35,589 nt of DNA from the NCBI GenBank assembly GCA_001872285.1, contig MNXU01000061.1, forward strand, positions 1 to 35,589, in the 5' to 3' direction. A program made the position numbers and the translations under genes. This DNA is from Betaproteobacteria bacterium CG2_30_68_42 (GTDB lineage Bacteria > Pseudomonadota > Gammaproteobacteria > Burkholderiales > Rhodocyclaceae). The notes under the pieces were generated by a model. It was not told the DNA's origin, did no database searches, and saw nothing but the letters and a program-made list of their open reading frames with translations. This document shows positions 14,011 to 22,598 of this stretch, one piece after another (position 1 is the first letter of the stretch; every line of letters starts with the position of its first letter).

Positions 14011-14556
14011 ATGGCACAGGACCCCAGCCGCCTCGTCTGGCTCGATCTCGAAATGACGGGGCTCTACCCCGATCGCGACCGCATCATCGAGATCGCGATG
14101 GTCGTCACCGACGCATCGCTCGAGATCGTGGCCGAGGCGCCGGTGCTCGTCGTGCATCAGGACGACGCCACCCTGGGGGCGATGGACAACTGGAACAAGG
14201 GCACGCACGCCCGCTCGGGTCTGATCGAGAAGGTGCGCGCCGCGACCGCCACCGAGGCCGAGGTCGAGGCGGCGTGCCTCGTCTTCCTCGCCCCTTTCCT
14301 TCCGGCCGCCGCTTCACCGATGTGCGGCAACTCGATCTGCCAGGACCGGCGCTTCCTCGCGCGCCACATGCCGCGACTCGAGGCCTTCTTCCATTACCGC
14401 AACCTCGACGTGAGCGTGCTCAAGGAGCTCGCCAAGCGCTGGAAACCGGAGATCTACAAGTCGTTCCAGAAGCAGAACCGGCACGAGGCGCTCGCCGACA
14501 TCCACGAGTCGATCGCCGAGCTGAAGCATTACCGCGAGCACTTCCTGCGTCTCTGA
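14011..14556 (+). CDS. orn: Oligoribonuclease
   Basis: Orn is the DEDDh 3'-5' exoribonuclease that degrades RNA dinucleotides, including pGpG, the product of c-di-GMP breakdown. The 181-residue length is standard. Motif I is [20 protein letters not shown], motif II is [20 protein letters not shown], and motif III is [20 protein letters not shown] with the catalytic His. It is divergent from the M48 gene. An HD-GYP phosphodiesterase gene elsewhere in the window would generate Orn's substrate if it yields pGpG, but there is no operon link. Confidence 0.97.
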   Translation: MAQDPSRLVWLDLEMTGLYPDRDRIIEIAMVVTDASLEIVAEAPVLVVHQDDATLGAMDNWNKGTHARSGLIEKVRAATATEAEVEAACLVFLAPFLPAAASPMCGNSICQDRRFLARHMPRLEAFFHYRNLDVSVLKELAKRWKPEIYKSFQKQNRHEALADIHESIAELKHYREHFLRL

Positions 14557-14574
14557 GAACCAGCCGGACGACGA

Positions 14575-15750
14575 ATGGGCGTGAGGTTCGGTTTTGCGCT
14601 GCTCGCGTTGTGGGCGGGCGCGGCCGGAGCGTTCTGGCGGCCGGCGCACACCGTCCTCGTCGTGCTGGAGAACAGCAGCTTCGAGGACGTGATCGGCAAC
14701 CCCGACATGCCCTTCCTCAACGCGCTCGCCGCGCAGGGGGCGCTGATGACACGCTCCGGCTTCGCCGCGCTGCCCTACGGTGCGGCACCACCCGGCGAAG
14801 CGGCGCCGCTGCCCGCACGTCCGAGCCAGCCGAACTACCTCTATCTGTTCTCCGGTCATCATCAGGGCGTGACGCCGTCGTCCTTTCAGGCCGCCGGGCT
14901 CCCCGACCATCCGCTCGGGGTCGCCCGGCGCGACGCGCGAGGCGCGCCCCTGCCGCGTCCGATCGCCGGAACGCGCGTGGGCATCGGCAACGCAATGATT
15001 CCGGCCTCGTGGAGACCGTTGGCGACGCCGAACCTGGGCGCGGCGCTGATCGAAGCGGGGGCGAGCTTCGCCTCGTTCAGCGAGTCGCTCCCGCATCCGC
15101 TCTATGACGATGCGAACGATCCGGTGCCGCTGCGCGACCGTTACCGCCGCAAGCACAACCCGGCGATCAACTGGGTCAATCTGAGCGGACGCGCGATCGC
15201 GCCGGCGCTCAAGCGCTTCGTCCTGCCGGCGGGCGTGAATCTCGGCTTCGCCGAAACCGTGGATCCGGAGGGCAGGCGTTACCCCGGTTTCGCCGTCGAC
15301 GAGAACGGCCTCGCGCGCGGCTTCGAGCGCCTGCCCGCCGTGGCGCTGGTCGTTCCCGACGAGCGCCACGATCTGCACAGCGGCAGCGCCGCCGAGGGCG
15401 ATGCCTGGCTCGCGGCCAACATCGGGCCCTATGCGCGCTGGGCGAGGGACAACGACAGCCTGCTCATCGTCACCTTCGACGAGGCGGGCAACGACCCTTC
15501 GCGGCCGCGGATCGCCACATTCTTCCACGGTCCGCCCGCCCGGGTGCATCCGGGGCGCTACCCCGAGCCGATCGATCATCTGAACGTGCTCGCGACGATC
15601 CTCGAACGCTACGGCGCCATCGATCGCTTCAGGCGCGATTTCCGCGCGGCATACGGGGACGCTCCGGAAGCACTGCGCGAGCTCGCGAACCTGCGTTCGA
15701 TTCGCGATGTCTTCGGAGAAGGGCCGGCGCTGGAGGCGCTGGGGCGTTGA
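14575..15750 (+). CDS. Exported phosphoesterase (acid phosphatase / phospholipase C-type family)
   Basis: A 391-residue protein of the phosphoesterase family (alkaline-phosphatase-like fold, PF04185-type). A signal peptide is visible (MGVRFGFALLALWAGAAGAF). The metal-ligand segment VVLENSSFEDVIGNPDMPFL, the nucleophile region PSQPNYLYLFSGHHQGV, and the C-terminal metal sites VVPDERHDLHSGSAAEGDAW and IVTFDEAGND are all present. It most likely hydrolyses phosphomonoesters or phospholipid head groups outside the cytoplasm; the substrate cannot be told. It starts 18 bases after orn and may share its transcript. The stop overlaps the outermost possible start of the next ORF. Confidence 0.82.
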   Translation: MGVRFGFALLALWAGAAGAFWRPAHTVLVVLENSSFEDVIGNPDMPFLNALAAQGALMTRSGFAALPYGAAPPGEAAPLPARPSQPNYLYLFSGHHQGVTPSSFQAAGLPDHPLGVARRDARGAPLPRPIAGTRVGIGNAMIPASWRPLATPNLGAALIEAGASFASFSESLPHPLYDDANDPVPLRDRYRRKHNPAINWVNLSGRAIAPALKRFVLPAGVNLGFAETVDPEGRRYPGFAVDENGLARGFERLPAVALVVPDERHDLHSGSAAEGDAWLAANIGPYARWARDNDSLLIVTFDEAGNDPSRPRIATFFHGPPARVHPGRYPEPIDHLNVLATILERYGAIDRFRRDFRAAYGDAPEALRELANLRSIRDVFGEGPALEALGR

Positions 15751-15794
15751 GGCGACGGGCGGGTGCGCATGGCCGCTCGATGGAGAACTGGGTG

Positions 15795-16892
15795 ATGGAC
15801 ATATCTTCCCGTGGGCTTGGCGCCGCGATTTTCATCCTGCTGGCTGGTCTCGCAACAGGCGAACTGCGTGCGGCCGATGTGCGGCCGCGCGCGGTCGCCC
15901 CGCGCGCCGAGCTCGGCGCCGAGGAGCGCAATACCATCGACATCATCCGGCGGGCCAGCCCCGCGGTGGTCTACATCACGACCCTGCGGCGGCTGATCAA
16001 CCCGTGGACGCGCAACGTGCGCGAGGTGCCGCGCGGCACCGGCTCCGGCTTCCTGTGGGACGAGCAGGGCCATGTCGTGACCAACTACCACGTCATCGCG
16101 AACGCCCAGGGCGCGACGCTGCGCCTCGCCGACCAGCGCGCCTACCGCGCGGAACTGGTCGGCGCGAGCCCGGCGCACGACCTCGCGGTGCTGCGGGTGC
16201 GGATCCCCGGACGCAAGCCCGCGCCGATTCCGCTCGGCACCAGCCGCGACCTCGTGGTCGGGCAGAAGGTGATCGCGATCGGCAATCCGTTCGGCCTCGA
16301 CTACACGGTGACCACCGGAATCGTGTCCGCGCTCGACCGCAGCATCACCGGCGACAACGACCAGACCATCCATCACCTGATCCAGACCGATGCCGCGATC
16401 AACCCGGGCAATTCGGGCGGCCCGCTGCTCGACAGCGCCGGCCGCCTGGTCGGGGTCAATACCGCGATCTACAGCCCCTCGGGTGCGAGCGCGGGCATCG
16501 GTTTCGCCATTCCCGCCGACGTCGTCAACCGGGTCGTGCCCGAGCTCATCGCCCACGGCCGCTACCTGAGCGCATCGCTGGGCATCGTGACCAGCGCCCA
16601 GGCGAATGCGGCGATCATGCGCCAGATGGGGGTGAAGGGCGTGCTGATCCTCGAGGTCGAGGAGGGCAGCGCCGCGGCTGCGGCCGGTCTGCGCGGCTCG
16701 CGGGTGCGCGCCGACGGCGCGATCGTCCCCGGCGACGTGCTGCAGGCGGTCGACGGCGTCGAGGTGGGCAGCTTGGAGGCGCTCGCCCGGTTGCTCGACG
16801 ACAAGCGGATCGGCGACCGGGTGGCGCTGCGCATCCTGCGCAACGGCCGCCCTCTGCAGGTCACGGTGGCGCTCGAAGGCCGGCGCGGCTGA
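15795..16892 (+). CDS. HtrA/Deg-type periplasmic serine protease with one PDZ domain
   Basis: A trypsin-like protease of family S1C involved in handling damaged envelope proteins. The start at 15795 gives 365 residues with a signal peptide (MDISSRGLGAAIFILLAGLA) and a GGAG Shine-Dalgarno nine bases upstream; ATGs at 15747 and 15780 are less likely. The catalytic triad is complete: TNYHVIANA (His99), SPAHDLAVLR (Asp129) and NPGNSGGPLLDSAGRLVGVN (Ser207). One PDZ domain follows (about 255-360), so it resembles DegS in layout, but a cleavable signal is as likely as an anchor. A hairpin at 16903-16921 follows the stop. Confidence 0.9.
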   Translation: MDISSRGLGAAIFILLAGLATGELRAADVRPRAVAPRAELGAEERNTIDIIRRASPAVVYITTLRRLINPWTRNVREVPRGTGSGFLWDEQGHVVTNYHVIANAQGATLRLADQRAYRAELVGASPAHDLAVLRVRIPGRKPAPIPLGTSRDLVVGQKVIAIGNPFGLDYTVTTGIVSALDRSITGDNDQTIHHLIQTDAAINPGNSGGPLLDSAGRLVGVNTAIYSPSGASAGIGFAIPADVVNRVVPELIAHGRYLSASLGIVTSAQANAAIMRQMGVKGVLILEVEEGSAAAAAGLRGSRVRADGAIVPGDVLQAVDGVEVGSLEALARLLDDKRIGDRVALRILRNGRPLQVTVALEGRRG

Positions 16893-16902
16893 CCGGTGCC
16901 TG

Positions 16903-16921
16903 AGGCTCATGGCGTGAGCCT
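16903..16921. terminator. Hairpin between convergent genes, possible bidirectional terminator
   Basis: AGGCTCA-TGGCG-TGAGCCT forms a perfect 7-base stem with a 5-base loop. It lies 10 bases after the protease stop and 28 bases before the end of the convergent ATPase gene. No T-run follows on either strand, so intrinsic termination is uncertain. Confidence 0.4.
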
Positions 16922-16948
16922 GCGTGAATGCCTGCCGTGGGGCGCCCC

Positions 16949-18139
16949 TCAGGTCTGCCAGTCGTCGCCGGGCATGATGCGCCGCATGAACTCATCGAAC
17001 AGCGGCACGGTGAACGCTGTGTCCCCGTGGCTCGGGCTCCAGATCATGCCTTTCGAGATGAGCCGATTGCGCAGGGGACCCAGTGCGGTCACCTTGCGCC
17101 CGATTTTATCGGCGATGTCGCCCGATCTGTGCGGCTCCGGACCGAGTTCCGCCATCGCCCGGAGGTAACCCTTTTCCGCTGGTGTGAGGCGGTCGAAGCG
17201 CACCCGGAAGAAGCTCTCGTCCAGGGTCGCAACCGCCGCTTTCGACGCCGTATCGACATTGCCCTTCGTGATCGGAGACGCCGGCGCCACGTCCCAGGCA
17301 TGCTTGCCCCACTCCTGCAGGAAATACGGATAGCCGCGCGTCTGCCGAAAGATCTCCGTGAGTGCATTCTCGCTGACGTGAACGCCTTGCTCGTTCGCTG
17401 GCTTCTCGATCGCGATCCTCGCCGCGCCCGCGGGGAGCGGTCCGATCTCGTGGAAATCGAACAGGCGCTCCGCGTAGGATTTCGCGCGCCCCGTCTGCCC
17501 TCGCAACTGCGGCAGGCCGGCGCCGATCAATACGACGGGCAGCTTGAGCTGCGCGCAGCGGTGCAGCGCGGTGATGAGCGCCGCCAGTTGTTCTTCCTCG
17601 ACGTACTGCAACTCGTCGACGAACAGCACCAGGGCCGTGCCCGCCTTCTGCGCGGCGGCACCGACGACTTCGAGCAGCGCCTGAAGGTCGTGCTCCAGAT
17701 CCCCGTTGTCGGCGAGCCCGGGCTCGGGGTCGAAGTCGAGGCCGACCTCGATGTCGCGATACTTGATCTTGAGCGCCCTTGCGAATCCGGCGAGCCCCCG
17801 CAGGGCGCGTGTGGCGAGCTGCTTGGCGTGCTCGTTCCTCGACAGCCGAATCAGCGCAACCCGCAGCGGTGGGGCCAGAACCGCCGGCAGCGAACGGCTC
17901 TCCGGTGCCTCGATGTGCACCGTGTGGAGGCCACGGGCTTCGGCATCGTCGCGCATGCGATCCAGCAGGACTGTCTTTCCCACGCCGCGAAGACCGACCA
18001 TCAGGACGCTCTTGGTGGGCAGTCCGCGGCGAACTCTTTCGAGGGCGACGCGAACGGTTTCGCGCAACTCCTCGCGGCCGGCGAGCTCCGGGGGTGGCGT
18101 GCCGGCTCCAGGGGCGAAGGGGTTGGCGACCGGATCCAT
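16949..18139 (-). CDS. AAA family ATPase with C-terminal winged-helix region
   Basis: A 396-residue ATPase of the ORC1/CDC6-like or AAA_16 type. Walker A is MVGLRGVGKTVLLDRM (about residue 48) and Walker B is ALVLFVDELQYVEEEQL. A conserved AGLPQLRGQTGRAKSYAERL sensor region follows, then GYPYFLQEWGKHAWD and a predicted winged-helix tail (RLTPAEKGYLRAMAELG onward). Such stand-alone ATPases are common in variable chromosomal regions and their function is unknown. The upstream 60 bases are strikingly AT-rich. It follows rmuC by 61 bases on the same strand, but the AT-rich spacer suggests its own promoter. Confidence 0.8.
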   Translation of the reverse strand: MDPVANPFAPGAGTPPPELAGREELRETVRVALERVRRGLPTKSVLMVGLRGVGKTVLLDRMRDDAEARGLHTVHIEAPESRSLPAVLAPPLRVALIRLSRNEHAKQLATRALRGLAGFARALKIKYRDIEVGLDFDPEPGLADNGDLEHDLQALLEVVGAAAQKAGTALVLFVDELQYVEEEQLAALITALHRCAQLKLPVVLIGAGLPQLRGQTGRAKSYAERLFDFHEIGPLPAGAARIAIEKPANEQGVHVSENALTEIFRQTRGYPYFLQEWGKHAWDVAPASPITKGNVDTASKAAVATLDESFFRVRFDRLTPAEKGYLRAMAELGPEPHRSGDIADKIGRKVTALGPLRNRLISKGMIWSPSHGDTAFTVPLFDEFMRRIMPGDDWQT

Positions 18140-18149
18140 GGCCGGCAGT

Positions 18150-18200
18150 TTGTATCATTATTAGTAATGTTATAAACAAAAGATAATTTCGATAAGATTC
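18150..18200 (-). promoter_or_regulatory. AT-rich candidate promoter/operator of the AAA ATPase gene
   Basis: A roughly 50-base AT-rich stretch in very GC-rich DNA. CATTA-TTAG-TAATG (18156-18169) is an inverted repeat, and a TATAAC box reads on the minus strand at 18174-18169. No good -35 box is seen. It lies 11 bases upstream of the ATG. Confidence 0.45.
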
Positions 18201-19400
18201 TTAAGATCGGTCTTGCATCTCCGGCGCCTCCAAGACACGGGTAGCGGTATCCACCGGCGCCAGGTCGCGGATTTCCCTGTCGGCGGGTGCGGCCTGGAGG
18301 TCGCGGAAGCGCCGCGCCGTGACCAGCACCCGGCTCTCCAGCGAGCCGACCGCGCGGTTGTAGGCGCCCACCGCCTCGGCCAGATTCTTGCCGACGCCGG
18401 CCCAGGCGTCCGCCATCGTCGCCAGCCGCTCGTAGAGCTCCTTGCCGAGATCGCTGATCCGCTGCGCGTTCTCGGCCAGCGCCTCCTGCTTCCAGCCGTA
18501 GGCGACTGCGCGCAGCAGGGCGATCAGGGTCGTCGGCGTGGCCAGGATCACCCGGCTCTCGACGCCGGCTTCGATGAGCCCCGGATCGGCCTCCAGCGCG
18601 GCGGCATAGAAGGTCTCGCCGGGCAGGAAGAGCACGACGAATTCGGGCGAGGGCTGGAACTGCTCCCAGTACGCCTTGCGGCCGAGTCGGGCGAGGTGGT
18701 CGCGCACATGACGCGCGTGGTCCGCGAGTTTCCGTTTCCTGGTGGTCTCGTCCTCGGCTTCGAGAGCGTCCAGATAGGCCGCCAGCGGCGCCTTGGCGTC
18801 GACCACAACGTTTTTGCCGCCGGGCAGCTTCACGACCAGGTCCGGGCGCAGGCGGCCGTCCTCGGAATCGGTGCTTTCCTGCTCGAAGAAATCGCAGTGG
18901 TCGAGCATGCCGGCCATCTCGACGACCCGCTTCAGTTGCAGCTCGCCCCAGCGCCCGCGCGTGTGCGGGGTGCGCAGCGCCTTCACCAGATTCGCCGTCT
19001 CGTGCTTCAACTGCCCCTGCGACTCGGCCAGCGAGCGCACCTGCTGGGTCAGCGTGGCATAGGCGTCGATGCGCGCGCGTTCGATGCCGGAGATCTGCTG
19101 TTCGAACTTCTCCAGCGAGCTCTTCATCGGCGTCACCAGTTCGCCGATGGCCTGCTGGCGGCGTTCCAGATCGTCCCGGGCGGCCTGCCGGTGCGCATCG
19201 AGTTTCGCCTGCGCCAGATCGAGGAAGGACTGGTTGTTCTGCCGCAGCGCCTCCGCGGACAGGGCCTTGAAGGCATCGGAGAGCGCGTCGCGCGCCGCCT
19301 GCGCCTCGCGCGAACGCGCGCGCAGCAGCCACAGAATCGCCGTAGCGCCCATTACCAGCCCGGCGGCGAAAGCGAGCAGCAGTTGCAGGTCAGCGGACAT
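18201..19400 (-). CDS. rmuC: DNA recombination protein RmuC
   Basis: RmuC limits DNA inversion at short inverted repeats and has a nuclease-like fold. The start MSADLQ at 19400 gives 399 residues with an N-terminal membrane helix ([20 protein letters not shown]). A long coiled-coil region follows (about 30-125), then the RmuC domain with [38 protein letters not shown] and [16 protein letters not shown]. An earlier start at 19454 would place 18 polar residues before the membrane helix. It is separated from the upstream sensor kinase gene by 66 bases on the same strand. Confidence 0.95.
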   Translation of the reverse strand: MSADLQLLLAFAAGLVMGATAILWLLRARSREAQAARDALSDAFKALSAEALRQNNQSFLDLAQAKLDAHRQAARDDLERRQQAIGELVTPMKSSLEKFEQQISGIERARIDAYATLTQQVRSLAESQGQLKHETANLVKALRTPHTRGRWGELQLKRVVEMAGMLDHCDFFEQESTDSEDGRLRPDLVVKLPGGKNVVVDAKAPLAAYLDALEAEDETTRKRKLADHARHVRDHLARLGRKAYWEQFQPSPEFVVLFLPGETFYAAALEADPGLIEAGVESRVILATPTTLIALLRAVAYGWKQEALAENAQRISDLGKELYERLATMADAWAGVGKNLAEAVGAYNRAVGSLESRVLVTARRFRDLQAAPADREIRDLAPVDTATRVLEAPEMQDRS

Positions 19401-19466
19401 GGGCGGGCGCGCGCATGGCCGGCAGTCTACCCGAGCGCGCCCGGCCACGAGCACGCCTTGTCGTCT

Positions 19467-20822
19467 TCAGTCGGCGCGCTCCTCGCCCGCCGCCGGAAAG
19501 CGGAGCGTCACGGCGAGGCCGCCGAGAGGGCTGTCGCCCAGTTCGAGTTGCGCGCGATGCAGTTCGGCGACGCGGGCGACGATTGCCAGGCCCAGGCCGC
19601 TGCCTTCCGCGCCGCTGCCCAGGATGCGGTGGAAGCGCTCGAGCACGCGGGCGCGCTCGGCTTCGGGAATTCCCGGTCCGCCGTCCTCCACCGTGAGCCG
19701 CGCCCGGCCCTCGTCGGCGCGCACACGGATGCGCACCGCGGCGCCCGCCGGACAGTAGCGCACCGCGTTGTCGAGCAGGTTGCGCAGCGCGGCCTGCAGC
19801 AGGTCGGGCTGGCCGCGCAGCGCAACGTTCTCCTGCGCTTCGAGCGAGATCTCGATGGATTTCGCGAGTGCGGCAGGCGCGGCGTCCGCGGCGGCCTGCG
19901 CGGCGATTCCGTCCAGCGCACAGGTTTTCAGCGCGATCCCCTCCGCCTGGTTTTCCAGGCGCGAGAGCGTCAGGAGCTGCTCGGTGAGCCGCGCCAGGCG
20001 GTCGCAGCCGGCGAGCACCGCATCGAGCGCGTGCCGGCGCGGCGCTTCCGCGGTCTCGGCGAGGGCCACCTGGGCCTGGGTGCGGATCGCGGCGAGCGGC
20101 GTGCGAAGCTCGTGGGCGGCGTCCGCGGTGAAGCGCCGCTCGATCTCGATCGATTCACCCAGGCGGGCGAGCAGGGCGTTGATCTGTCCGATGAGCGGCC
20201 GCACCTCGCGCGGCGCATCGAGCGCTTCGACCGGGGCGAGGTTCTGCGCCTCGCGGTTCGCGATCTGGCGGGCGAGCGCGCGCAGCGGGTGCAGCGCGCG
20301 GCGCACGGCGAGCCACACCAGGAGCGCGAGCAGCGGAATCGCGACCAGCAGCGGCTGGAGCTGGCGAGCCGCGAGCTTGCGCGCGATCTTCTCGCGCGCG
20401 TCGGCGCGTTCGGCGACATGCACGAGGTAGCCGCGATCACTGCTCCACTGGCTGAACACCCGCCAGGTCCGACCCGCGATCGGCCGTTCGCTGAAGCCAC
20501 CTGCCGGGCCGGCGAGCGCCTCGGCGGGCGCGTTGGCCGAACGCAGCCGCAGCACGCGCCCCTGCTCCCAGACCTGGAAGGCGACCTTGCGCGCATCCTC
20601 GTGCAGCGCAGGCGCACGCTCGGTGTCGATCTCGTCGAGCTCGTGGCCGAGCTGGACGATCAGCAGTGACGCGGCCTGAGCGAGATGCCCGTCGAGGATC
20701 TCGCCGACCTCCTTTCGCGCCGAGAAGAAGCTTCCTGCGGCCGCAGCGAGTCCGCTCAGCGCGATCGCGCCGATCAGCAGGACGAGCAGCAGCCCGGCCA
20801 GCGAGCGGGGCCGCGCACTCAT
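19467..20822 (-). CDS. Two-component sensor histidine kinase, QseC-like
   Basis: A 451-residue membrane sensor kinase. An N-terminal membrane helix (LAGLLLVLLIGAIALSGLAA) and a second near residue 160-180 (PLLVAIPLLALLVWLAV) bracket a small periplasmic domain of the 2CSK_N type. HAMP-like linker, H-box (RRFTADAAHELRTPLAAIRT), N-box (RNLLDNAVRYCPAG), G1 (VEDGGPGIPEAE) and G2 (EGSGLGLAIVARV) follow. It should phosphorylate the OmpR-family regulator encoded just upstream on the same strand. The 133-base gap between the pair contains period-7 repeats, whereas such pairs usually overlap or nearly touch. The signal is unknown. Confidence 0.9.
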   Translation of the reverse strand: MSARPRSLAGLLLVLLIGAIALSGLAAAAGSFFSARKEVGEILDGHLAQAASLLIVQLGHELDEIDTERAPALHEDARKVAFQVWEQGRVLRLRSANAPAEALAGPAGGFSERPIAGRTWRVFSQWSSDRGYLVHVAERADAREKIARKLAARQLQPLLVAIPLLALLVWLAVRRALHPLRALARQIANREAQNLAPVEALDAPREVRPLIGQINALLARLGESIEIERRFTADAAHELRTPLAAIRTQAQVALAETAEAPRRHALDAVLAGCDRLARLTEQLLTLSRLENQAEGIALKTCALDGIAAQAAADAAPAALAKSIEISLEAQENVALRGQPDLLQAALRNLLDNAVRYCPAGAAVRIRVRADEGRARLTVEDGGPGIPEAERARVLERFHRILGSGAEGSGLGLAIVARVAELHRAQLELGDSPLGGLAVTLRFPAAGEERAD

Positions 20823-20918
20823 GGCGCTGCCTCCGGCCGCCCGATCGACGTTTCGGCGGGTCGGCGGTTGGCGGCATTCGCGTCCTGTCGCGCCACGGTT
20901 TCGCGCGGAGCATCCGCC

Positions 20919-20953
20919 TTCTGATTTCTGATCCCCGATTCCTGATCCCTGGT
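20919..20953. repeat. Intergenic period-7 repeat between regulator and kinase genes
   Basis: Five consecutive 7-base units: TTCTGAT, TTCTGAT, CCCCGAT, TCCTGAT, CCCTGGT. On the minus strand the units read near ATCAGAA/ATCGGGG. The tract lies just outside the stop of the response-regulator gene. Confidence 0.7.
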
Positions 20954-20955
20954 GT

Positions 20956-21621
20956 TCATGCGCCTGGGGCAGCGAGCAGGTAGCCGACGCCGCGGATGGT
21001 GCGGATCAGTCTCGGGTCGAGCTTCCGGCGCAGGTGATGGACATGCACTTCGACCGCATTGCTCTCGACCTCCTCGCCCCACGGGTAGAGACGTTCCTCG
21101 AGCTGGCGGCGCGAGAGCACGCGCCCGGCGTGGGTCATCAGCTCGTGCAGGAGCGCGAACTCGCGCGCGGACAGCTCGACCGGTTGCCCGTCCATGCGCA
21201 CGCCGTGCGCGGCCGGATCGAGCTCGATCCGGCCGACGCGCAGCACCGGATCGGGGCTGCCCGCCGACCGGCGAAGCAGCGCGCGCAGGCGGGCGGACAG
21301 CTCGTCCAGGTCGAAGGGCTTGACCAGGTAGTCGTCGGCGCCGGCGTCGAGCCCGAGGATGCGCTCGGCGACGGTGTCGCGCGCGGTCAGGATGAGCACC
21401 GGGATCGGATCGTGCGCGGCGCGCAGCCCGCGCAGCAGTTCGAGCCCAGACAGGCGTGGCAGACCGAGATCGAGCACCAGCGCAGCGAAGCTCTCGGTAG
21501 AGAGCGCGGTGCGCGCCGCGATCCCGTCGCGCACCCAGTCGGCGGCAAAGCCGGCCTGGCGCAGGCCGGCCTGGACGCCGTCTCCGAGCAGCGGATCGTC
21601 CTCTACGAGCAGGATGCGCAT
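20956..21621 (-). CDS. OmpR-family response regulator, QseB-like
   Basis: A 221-residue DNA-binding response regulator. The receiver domain (1-115) has acidic residues in LLVEDDPLLG, the phosphorylation site Asp51 in LVLDLGLPRLSG, the switch Thr in LILTARD and Lys in YLVKPFDLDEL. The winged-helix domain (about 125-218) carries AREFALLHELMTHAGRVLSR and VEVHVHHLRRKLDPRLIRTI. It is transcribed before the QseC-like kinase, which it presumably serves. An intergenic repeat element (21676-21798) lies within 55 bases upstream of its start and may hold its promoter. Confidence 0.94.
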   Translation of the reverse strand: MRILLVEDDPLLGDGVQAGLRQAGFAADWVRDGIAARTALSTESFAALVLDLGLPRLSGLELLRGLRAAHDPIPVLILTARDTVAERILGLDAGADDYLVKPFDLDELSARLRALLRRSAGSPDPVLRVGRIELDPAAHGVRMDGQPVELSAREFALLHELMTHAGRVLSRRQLEERLYPWGEEVESNAVEVHVHHLRRKLDPRLIRTIRGVGYLLAAPGA

Positions 21622-21675
21622 GTCATCGCAGGCTGCTGCTGCGCGCTGGGCCGTTCAGCCGAAAAAACGCTCTTG

Positions 21676-21798
21676 AACCACCAAGACAGCAAGTCACCAA
21701 GGTGCACCAGGGACTCGAAGATTCCATGCGATTCGCCCACGTGGTGGGTTTCTTTTCGCTGGAGGCCCGGTGAGTCCTTGGGGTCTCGGTGCTCGATG
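21676..21798. repeat. Intergenic inverted-repeat element (ACCACCAAG family), copy B
   Basis: It starts AACCACCAAGACAGCAAG and ends with an imperfect inverse. The core TCCATGCGATTCGCCCA (from 21723) and the stretch around GTGAGTCCTTGGGGTCTCGG match copy A (12177-12305) in reverse orientation. It is located between the response-regulator start and the cytochrome b gene end. Confidence 0.65.
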
Positions 21799-21816
21799 GA
21801 CTGCGGAAATTCAGGT

Positions 21817-22512
21817 TCAGTCGTCCTCCTCATGCCATGCGAGTCGCCACGCCGGGCGGCTCCAGCCGGAGGCCGCGGGGGAAGCCTGGCTGGCGGAGGC
21901 ATCCGGCGCCGAATTGTAGTCCGAGATCCAGCCCCAGGCGACCGCCGCCACCAGCGCGGCGGCGACCAGCGCGTGGCCGTGACGGATGCCGGCATGCGGT
22001 GCGCCGCGCTTGTAGCCGGTGATCATCGCGCGCACCAGGTTCTCGCGGTGGAGCAGGCTGGAAACCAGCACCCCCGCGATGTGAACGCCCACGAGCGCCG
22101 CCATCGTGCCCGCCGCGCCCTCGTGCAGCTCGCTCAGCCAGTGGGCGCCCGTCCCCTCATAGTTGACCACGCCGGTGGCCACGGTCGCCAGGCCCAGCGC
22201 GAGCATCGCCACGACGGCGAGGCTGCCGGCCGGATTGTGTCCCACGTGATGCTCCGGCCGGGCGGTGAGCAGCGAGCGCAGATAGGCGGCCACCCGCGCC
22301 GGGCGCAGGCTGAACGAGGAAAAGCGCGCATAGCGGCTTCCGACGAAGCCCCACAGAACGCGGAACGCGATCAGGCCGGCCATCGTGTAGCCGAGTGCGA
22401 CGTGGATGTCGCGCAACCACTCCGATTCTGCGGTCGCCCATGCGCCGGCGAAGGACGCCGCCAGCAGCCAGTGGAAGATGCGGGTGGGAAAGTCCCATAC
22501 CAGGATCGTCAT
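21817..22512 (-). CDS. Cytochrome b561-type membrane protein (cytochrome b/b6 domain)
   Basis: A 231-residue membrane cytochrome of the bacterial Ni/Fe-hydrogenase b-type / b561 family, which passes electrons between quinones and c-type or other partners. Four helices with candidate heme-ligand histidines are visible: FPTRIFHWLLAASFAGAWA, WLRDIHVALGYTMAGLIAFR, a third with LAVVAMLALGLATVATGV, and LVGVHIAGVLVSSLLHREN. A fifth hydrophobic stretch (ALVAAALVAAVAWGWI) is followed by a polar tail. A clear ribosome binding site (GAGGTG) precedes the ATG. No c-type cytochrome gene is adjacent, so the partner is unknown. Confidence 0.87.
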   Translation of the reverse strand: MTILVWDFPTRIFHWLLAASFAGAWATAESEWLRDIHVALGYTMAGLIAFRVLWGFVGSRYARFSSFSLRPARVAAYLRSLLTARPEHHVGHNPAGSLAVVAMLALGLATVATGVVNYEGTGAHWLSELHEGAAGTMAALVGVHIAGVLVSSLLHRENLVRAMITGYKRGAPHAGIRHGHALVAAALVAAVAWGWISDYNSAPDASASQASPAASGWSRPAWRLAWHEEDD

Positions 22513-22598
22513 CGTTTCACCTCTCGATCGAAATGTCGGTGTGCCCGTGGCGCCGCGGCGCGGCCGTCACGGTCGAGGCGAAGGATGGGGGTGCAGGC

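Noticed and set aside
18213-20669. Open reading frame of 818 codons on the plus strand
   Set aside because: It is the antisense shadow of rmuC and the sensor kinase in GC-rich DNA, with no family motif.
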